From Camellia lanceoleosa (Eukaryota > Streptophyta > Magnoliopsida > Ericales > Theaceae): a DNA stretch of 64,000 nucleotides. The stretch lies in the NCBI GenBank assembly GCA_025200525.1, contig CM045770.1, forward strand, positions 127,635,429 to 127,699,428, written 5' to 3'. The notes below the pieces were generated by a model. That model did not search any database. It saw only the letters and a list, made by a program, of their open reading frames with translations, and had not been told where the DNA came from. The translations under genes and the position numbers were made by a program. Below, in pieces: positions 56,407 to 64,000 of this stretch; positions within the stretch are counted from its first letter, which is position 1, and each line of letters starts with the position of its first letter.

Positions 56407-59400
56407 TGTAGCCCGCTTTTTCGTGCCCCTTTCGAAGGTTTGAAAGAAAGCCCTATAGTTCGACTCATGTTCAATCTAGTCTCATAAGTGCAACGTGAAA
56501 TTGATAAACACCAAAGAGTCCAAATCCGCAAATGGTTTTGGAAGATTGATTTTAAATCAAATAATGCCAAAATTGAACTGCTTTGAGACATGAGTCGCCA
56601 CCTAAATATTTTATTTTTGAGAAAATTCTTAAACCCCGACTGCGTCAAGGCTATGTGTCCGCTATCACCAAAGTTGCCTCTACCGAGAACTTAGGTACGA
56701 GGAAGGTCATGAATTGAGTACTTTCGCCACCGATCAAAGATCGGCCTCTATTAATCATGATATGATATTTTATAAATATTATGCTTCGTTCCTGCTATTA
56801 ATCTAACTCATTATATGATGCGCATAAGTATAGATCGCACCGCAAGAATTGGAACATTTCAACTCATGTTTGTTTGTGAAAATGGTTTGAAGTTGCCACC
56901 CTCAAGTGGGCTTAAAGATTACGGATTTGCCACCAAACAAAGTGGGCTTAAAACATGATTTGCCACCAACAAAGTGGGCTTAAAACTTACATTCGCTGAA
57001 TCGCTCCAATTCAAACAACAAGCCTTCATCCACAAGCATTCATGCAGTTAGCATTTGCATATAGTCTCATGGCAAGCATGCAAAACATGGCAATATGGCC
57101 ATCACACTTATGCAAGGATGCCAAAGCATAAAACTAACCGAGTACTCCAAGCCAAAACAGAAACTAGTTAGAAAGATACATGATCCTAACTATGCAAGAT
57201 GTCTAATGCAACACATGCAATAATGCAATTAATAGGCTACTACTAATATAGCAGATAAAATAACTTGATAACATGTTGTTAAACATGTATTCAAATAAGA
57301 TATTGAAATGACAATGCATTGAATGATGCTACGAGCCTCAAAGCATGCAATACGAATGAATGGATGTAAGCATGTGATATGCTAATCAAAACATGTCCTA
57401 ATCTAACTATCAAAAGCGATTAAATAAAAGGAGAAAGACGGGGTTGAAAAATATACACACACACGCACACTTATTACAACATTACGCTCGCAAGGAGGGT
57501 CCTAATAAATAAGCTAACTAACTAGCTACGCTAATTGCTTAATTATTACAACACTAATTAATCAACTAATTAACTAGACAAGTTAACTAAACGACTTTGA
57601 AACGAGGATGCATGCTCGGTTCCTCCACCCAAAGTCACCGCTTTGGGTCATGAGCCTCTTTGCACATTTGAACACCAAAATTTCGCCAACTTCCGTAATT
57701 TTACTCCACCTCAGAACACAATATGCAAATTTCATTGGTGGTCGGCTGTGGCCTATCGACATTAATGGTGGCCGGTCGGCTACAACTAGTAGCCGATCGG
57801 CTGCTAGTGGTAGTCGGTCGGCCACTAATGACATGAACTCCTATTTTTTCAGCAACAGAGAGAAGACAAAGCGAAATAGTGTATTCTCATATATTATGCA
57901 CACTTTGCCCTTCTTTTCATGGGGAGATCAAAGGAGGGACAAAGTTTGGGTTTACAAACCATCAATCAAGCAATTTCATTGCATGATGGTTTGTGAAACC
58001 AATTGCAAGTTCAATGAATGCAAATGAGACCAAAGGACCATCACCCTATCATGCATGATCAAGAGCATTGGAGACCAAGGAAAATGACACATTTCATCAC
58101 TTTTGAATATGAAAGGTCTCATTTCCTTGTGTTCAAACTAACGTCTAATTTGAACATATGCAATGCAACACAAAGAATGCTTATCTTGCCTCTTTTACTT
58201 GTCCAATTTTGTTTACTCATTTTAATTACCAAAGCCATTCTTTAATCCATTAAGTCTATTAGTGAGTGTCCTCTAATGGAAAGATGACTCAACAACAAGT
58301 TGCTTTGGGCATGAAAGAGGCATTACATCATGGTAATGAACTCCCTAAGGAATTAAACCATTAGGTGCAACACCTCCATTTCATACTTAGGCAAACAAGA
58401 GGTTTAAAGCCACTTTCAAAGCAAACAAAAGAGTAAAGACTTGAGGGAGATTGTAGAGATTATAGTGCTGAAATGAAGTGCAAAACAACACTAAAATATG
58501 CTATTAACTCAAAACAATGATGATTAAAGCATTAAAACATCAAGCTAGTGAAGGAAATTACACTACAACTATGCAATACAAGACTCAAATGAATTAACCA
58601 GCCTAAAATAGGGCCAAAATAGGTCAAAACAGAGCTTAAAACATGCTGGACTTGAGCCATAAAAAGCTAAAATAATAAGCTAACATGTGAGGCTAACTAG
58701 GTATGCAAACAAGACACAAGGAGGGGAGGCTAACCCCTCCAATTTTGGACTTCAAAATAAGGTTTTTACCACTAAAAAACCTCTGAAATTCAGTGATTAA
58801 AAGGTCCAAAAAAGTTGGTTTAAAAGTGGTGAAAAAAGGTATAAAGGCTTAACAAACAAAGGAGCAAGAAGGGTGGACCACCCCCTAACTCAAAGAGACC
58901 TCAAACCAACACTTTTAAGTCTCAAACACAGAATTTTGACAGTTCAAAATCAGCCCAAAAAGCTTGAAATAGATGGCAAAACCAAGATACAAAACAAGTA
59001 TAAATAAGGTAAGTGCTATACCTTTGAAGTAAAGCACAAAATAGCCAATAATCCAAGCTCAAACCACCTTCTAGAGCTCAAACAAGACTCCAAATAATTT
59101 CAGGCCAAATGTGAGAGTATTTGGTTAAGGGTTGGTATGCAAAAGCTAAGGACTTGTGAGCAAATGTGTACAAAATATTAAAAGAGAGAGATATATATAT
59201 ATTTTTGCTCTAATTTTTCTAACCTCCAAAATGGGAGAGGAACCTCCTATTTATAGAGAAACACCCCATTGAGCTTAGAAACATCTCACCATACACGTGT
59301 ATGGAGATGCAGCCAAGCAGCAACAATTGGCACAACTATCAATAAATATCTAGAAAGGCATTGTGGCCGATCGACCACACCCATGGTCGATAAAACATCC

Positions 59401-59619
59401 CATGGCCGACAAATTGGGTGGTGGCTTATGTGTCACCAAGAGGTCTGTACACCAAGTTTTGGTCCAAAACAAGGTATAGAAAGAATAAGGTTTAGAGGTT
59501 CAACGACAAGCATGCTCACGAGGACTTCTAAGGCTCAAAACGAACACAAACATGCACAATCATCGAAAGTGCACAAGCGATGACATCTAAGTCTTGAGGA
59601 CGGTAAAATGGATGTCTAA
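56407..59619 (-). repeat. 3' LTR of element M (copy 2)
   Basis: Preceded by the same host bases GTTAG (56402-56406) as copy 1, so it shares the same insertion junction. Its inner end (GATGTCTA...) and PPT are distorted by small changes. Confidence 0.75.
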
Positions 59620-60059
59620 GCAGCCTTTTTGACAGAACTCTAAGTCATAAAATGACGGAGTGAATGTCAAAGCCCATAGATGACCAATTTTTGACAAGGC
59701 CAAGGCTTGGACAAACAAACAAGTAAGACAAAGAAAGGTTATGGCTTTCTACGATCTCTTGCAAGGAATCAAACCAACGTAGTTTTGGGGCAAGATGCAA
59801 GTGAAATGCATAATGTAGAACATAACTTATGATCATGCAATGAGGCTATAACGAAACATTTAAATGCAAATGCTATGCAATGAAAAATGCCACATTCATA
59901 CAAACCAAAACGAGGTACAACAATCTCATACACAAAAAGAAGTAAGTAAATAAACACGCCACGCGTAGGAATCACAAGTCAAACCACATTTCATGCAGAA
60001 AGGATGTAAGAAAATTATGCAAGCTTAACTACGCGACGCGCAGGAAAGATGAAGAGAAA

Positions 60060-60500
60060 CACCACTGTCGGGCACACCCGAGGTCTCAAGCAAGATTCCA
60101 ACGTGTTGCACGCGAAAGGAGAAAAGAGAGGCATGAACACCGGGATGCACCCAAATGTTTTAATCAAGGCCCTAACGCGAGAGCACGTGAGAGGAGAAAG
60201 GGGTAGCGAGAACATCGGAAAGCACCCAAATGTCTCTAATCAAGGTGTCCAAACACGCCGACTCGAAGGAGAAGAGGTAATGAGAACATCGAGACGAGCC
60301 CAAATGTCTCTAGCCGAAGGTTGCCGCACGCGAGAGAAGAAAGAGGTAATGAGAACATCGACACACCCAAATGTCTCTAATCAAGGCATCCTAATGCGCC
60401 GCATGCGAGAAGAGAAGAGGTAATGAGAACACCGATGCACCCAAATGTCTCTAACCGGTGTCCTAACGCTGCCGCATGGGAGAGGAGAAAAAGGTGGTGT
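60060..60500 (+). repeat. 77-bp tandem array (copy 2)
   Basis: Counterpart of 27790-28250, with the same number of CACCCAAATGT words. Confidence 0.85.
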
Positions 60501-60659
60501 AAACACCGGCGATTCAATATTTTAACCGCGAGTAATTCAAAGGACGGAATGATTTCACCGAACTCCTCTCAATGAACTGCGTATACAATATCATGCCTCG
60601 CATAAGAAATAGACTTAACAAATACAAAGATAGTAAGGGTGCATGCTCTATGCACAATA

Positions 60660-60860
60660 AACAAAGCATGTTTTATGCAAATGTGGTGAAAGCATGTTCT
60701 ATGCATGATAATTGGAAGCATGTTCTATGCAAATGGAGAAGTGTATGTCCTATGCATATTCTATGCAACAATGGAGAAATGCATATTTATGCAACACGGA
60801 GGAATGCATATTCTATGCAACAATGGAGAAATGCATATTCTATGCAACAATAGAGAATGC
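60660..60860 (+). repeat. 27-bp tandem array (copy 2)
   Basis: Counterpart of 28395-28610. Confidence 0.82.
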
Positions 60861-61555
60861 AACTTCCGATTTACCCCTAAGAGTTGCAACAAGTTAAAAG
60901 GATACACCTCATTCGTGTTGATTAGTGATAAACATCATGCACCAAAGACACGGTTTAGAGCTTCCGCAGAGGCAATTTGAGCTTAAAAGTGAACTTTTCT
61001 TGCACTTTTGGAGAACTAAGGACACAAAAAAGCAGCAAGACTCAAAGGATGAACACTGGAAGATTGACGACCACCAGGGAGGGGTGTCGGCCACTTAAGG
61101 GTTTTTTTACCAATGGTGGCTGCTGGTCAGTGGTGGCCGACCGCCATCGGCGGCGATCGCCTTTTTGGTCTTTTCACCTTCGGGTCTTTAAGTAAACACA
61201 CCCAAACTTCATTTCCTCACTTCCTTTTGTCCGAAATCCATCCCTCTCTGACTCTAGACATTCCGTCTCTCTAGATCCGAGCTTTATACGCTTTTTCCAA
61301 CACCCCACGTGAAGTTGATTCGCTAAAACCTCTTGATTTCCTTCGTTTTGAACCGACTGAAAATTGATTTCGGTGTTTTTTTCTTCATTTTCACCACTTG
61401 AGGCTTGTTCCCCTTGAGTTTCTCTTCGGTTTGGCGCCTTTTCTCAGGCTTTGTCTTTTTCTCCCATTTTCTCTCACCTAGGGTTTGACTTGAGTTGACT
61501 TTTGGCATTTTCCATCTATTTTCCCCATTTTCTTCACTCTTCACCTATATTCCAG

Positions 61556-63480
61556 ATGGCAGACGACTTTCCACATGACGGGGCTCTTCCAGAGGCGGAG
61601 TTCGAGGCAGAGTTTGATTCTGATGCAGAGCCAGAGCCCTTACCACTGGGAGTGAGGCCTTTTGACGTGGCGATGTATCATTTCCAGAGGCACATTCTGC
61701 CTGCTGGAGGCGTTAGGCACTTCATTGATTTCGCTGATGCACCGACGGATCTCTTACTGAGGGAGCCAGATTCCTATTTTTCAGCTGTTGCCGTTGAGGT
61801 ACGAACTTTATGCACTTGCACATTTGATGTTCTTTACTTGTATTTCTTGCAATACCTTTTATCTGACTGTGTTTTCATCAATGCGATTGCATTTGTTTTG
61901 TACTTCCTTTTCATCGAACTGTGTTTATACTGATTCACATGTCCTCTGCCACAGGGTGACACTCGCGCATACAGGGGCTATCGGGCCACGACGGCCAGAG
62001 ATTGGTACGACGAGCTCCTTGCCGGAGTACGAGCTATTGTTGACGAGGCAGGCTTCGGCCTATTCTGCTTTGGATTGTCACGAGTCATAGCGAGCCGTCC
62101 ACTTCTTGGAGCACTAGTGGAGAGATGGTGGGACACCACTAACTCTCTACCTTTCCACTACCACCAGAGATGATGATGACCTTACGACTTCGCTATGATC
62201 ACGTGCCTGTTGTAGGGGTGATCCGATTCTCTTGATCCCGATATGGGGAGTGAGAGGCTTCTTGATTGAGCTTGGGCGCACCCGCCTTTGTTCCGGACAG
62301 CCCAGGTTAGATACAACTGGTTCGAGGAGCAGTTTTGAGGGACCGAGCCAGAGACAATAGAGGAGATAGAGCACTACGCCGGGTTTTTATGTTCCTCTTC
62401 TACCAATTGCTTATAACAGGACGAACACTATAGGGCTATATTTGCTGAGCGCATTGGTGGTCCTTCCCCGAGTGAGTTTCTATGATCGTGGGGCCAACCT
62501 TGCTACCTCAGACAATTTATATGAGCTCGACCTCCCGCATGATTGGACACTTGACCGGAGGCTATTGGCAAGCCCGAGAGGTACACATCTTAGTTCCTCT
62601 TTACACTTTGCATTTTCGCTCAAAGATTTCGCTTACATCCTGCTCAACGCATGTACTTTATGCTTTGCATTTCCTATATCTCTGCTCATACACCGTATGC
62701 TTTCGCTTTACATTTCTTATATCTCTGCTCATACACTATATTGATCATATATCCTTGCGCTTTCTCCATAGCTATGGGTGTATGTGTACTTCCCGACTCT
62801 TGCCCCAGAGCTAGAGGTGGAGGTTCCATTAACGATCTCCTATTCATGGGTGTACGATGGTTAGCTTCGCCGCAAGACTCGCGAGCCTTTTTCTTTCTTT
62901 TAGGCGTTACTTTGACACCGTAGTCGCCATGAGGTAACCTAAAACACAGTCATCATTTGCTTTCACACTATTCTGATTTACATTAGCAACTGACAGTAAC
63001 TAATAACTTGTTCACTTTCTATTTCAGATCACATGGCAACCATGGGCCATGATACTGACAAGGATTCGTACAAGATAATACGGCCGGCATTTCGCCATCG
63101 ATTCTACTTGAGGGTCCGGTCTCACGAGCCCGTACTGGTGAAAGAGTCATACGCCATTTGGGTATGCCTACTCGCTCATACTAATGACGCCGCCAGAGTC
63201 CATGAGATCAATATATGAACTTGAGATCCAAATGCGTTTAAGCGAGAGGAGTATGTGAACTTGAGATCCAAACGCCGTTTTACGCGAGAGGAGTATGTGA
63301 ACTTGAGATCCAAACGCGCTTCTAGGAGAGGAGTAATAGTGAACTTGAGATCCAAACACGCCTTACGGAGAGGAGTATGTGAACTGGAGATCCAAACGCC
63401 TTATGCGAGATGAGTATGTGAACTTGAGATCCAAACGCGCTTTACGCGAGAGGAGTATGTGAATTTGAGATCCAAACGCT
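61556..63480 (+). pseudogene. Plant mobile domain (PMD) gene, copy 2
   Basis: Exons at 61556-61798 (81 codons, fully open, MADDFPHDGALPEAEFEAEF then GVRPFDVAMYHFQRHILPAG), 61955-62580 (frameshifted after DTTNSL), 62772-62933 (162 bp, phase kept) and 63028 onward. All splice sites match copy 1. Exon 2 here keeps VDEAGFGLFCFGLSRV, which is scrambled in copy 1, but loses the later part that copy 1 retains. I infer that both copies are imperfect readings of one locus whose gene may be less broken than either. The 41-bp array follows at about 63215. Confidence 0.72.
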
Positions 63481-63485
63481 GCCTT
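63215..63485 (+). repeat. 41-bp tandem array (copy 2)
   Basis: Counterpart of 30981-31265, with unit-length scatter. Confidence 0.82.
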
Positions 63486-64000
63486 ACGAGAGAGGAAGAA
63501 GATATGGTAGAATGACAAGGTAACCTCTAAATGTAGAAGCCATCGATGCCACTTTTTTTTTTTTTGGGATCATATTCACAACTTTCCCTATTCTCCAATC
63601 CCGGTGACAGACTAGGTTGGTTCAAGATCTGTAATTGAGGCGCATACACGCTACCTCAACCTATAGGGCTATACTAGACCACCTGAAGTCGTTTGGGCAC
63701 GACAAACACCAAAGGAATTGCACCTCTAGAGGAATTAAGGTCGCCTAGACCCCTTTTGTTTTTTTACACTAGTTTCAGATAGACTCTTTTCTTTTTGAAA
63801 GACTTCTCTTTTGTTTTTTTATTTTGTAAAACAATGATCGGGGTTGAACCCGCTAGTTTTATCAAGTGTTATTGTGGATGATCTCTTCTTGCAAATATCT
63901 TGTACTGTGTTTGCATATGATGACTGGATAACACTTGCATGATAATCTTTAAAGAACACTTGCGCTTGAATTGGTTCATGAATCGGATAATAATATCAAC
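63486..64000. other. Spacer after the PMD gene (copy 2)
   Basis: Matches 31266-31768. No gene seen. The window ends before the DUF7745-like gene would begin. Confidence 0.6.

Larger units (their letters stand above)
51772..64000 (+). repeat. Copy 2 of the 12.4-kb direct duplication
   Basis: Repeats 19305-31768 in the same order to the window end. It is shorter by about 235 bp, with shorter homopolymers (for example the A run near 53386) and clustered replacements, often where copy 1 has CG or CCG/CAG words. It contains the Helitron tail, spacer, M 3' LTR, tandem arrays and PMD gene. Confidence 0.95.

Overview
The window is a transposon-dense stretch of a plant nuclear genome. The evidence is plant-type Ty3/gypsy elements of the Tat/Ogre clade (an extra archaeal-type RNase H and antisense accessory genes), a Helitron-like element, plant mobile domain (PMD) coding exons with GT-AG introns, and AT-rich spacers with microsatellites. 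I cannot name the species. I see no ordinary host gene, no tRNA or rRNA gene and no CRISPR array.

Layout. 1-1744: degenerate repeats, including an LTR-like remnant and a short hAT-like repeat. 1750-12924: a complete plus-strand Tat-clade retrotransposon (here Tat-1). It has two 543-bp LTRs, a perfect 5-bp target duplication (ATGTG), PBS, gag, protease, one pol frame with five stops, a 62-bp tandem array, an antisense spliced accessory gene and a PPT. 12930-16077: AT-rich spacer. About 16078-20082: a roughly 4-kb Helitron-like element. 20083-24029: spacer with microsatellites and GAGCTCGAG-rich repeats. 24035-51671: remains of a large minus-strand Ogre-like element (here element M). Read from its 5' end (right) it has a partial 5' LTR, gag, protease, RT, two RNase H domains and integrase. 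Then comes a long 3' region whose plus strand carries a DUF7745-like gene and a PMD gene, followed by tandem repeats, a PPT and a 3.3-kb 3' LTR at 24035-27333.

Three solo LTRs are nested inside M, each with an exact 5-bp target duplication: 32706-37137 (CACTC) in an intron of the DUF7745-like gene, 38189-40206 (GTTCA), and 40568-42957 (CAATT), which cuts the integrase gene in two.

51672-51771 is a run of exactly 100 N. From 51772 to the window end the sequence repeats 19305-31768 in the same orientation, including the host/LTR junction of M. The copies differ by homopolymer length and by clustered changes, and each has broken reading frames where the other is open. The simplest reading is an assembly duplication (haplotig or mis-scaffolded contig) with uneven consensus quality, not a biological tandem duplication.

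The most interesting biology is that two different Tat-clade elements in one window both carry an antisense, intron-containing accessory gene between integrase and PPT. Those genes are unrelated: a gypsy-type-transposon-domain/coiled-coil protein in Tat-1, and PMD plus DUF7745-like proteins in M. Nearly everything coding is degenerate. Family names come from recognised motifs, not from database searches.
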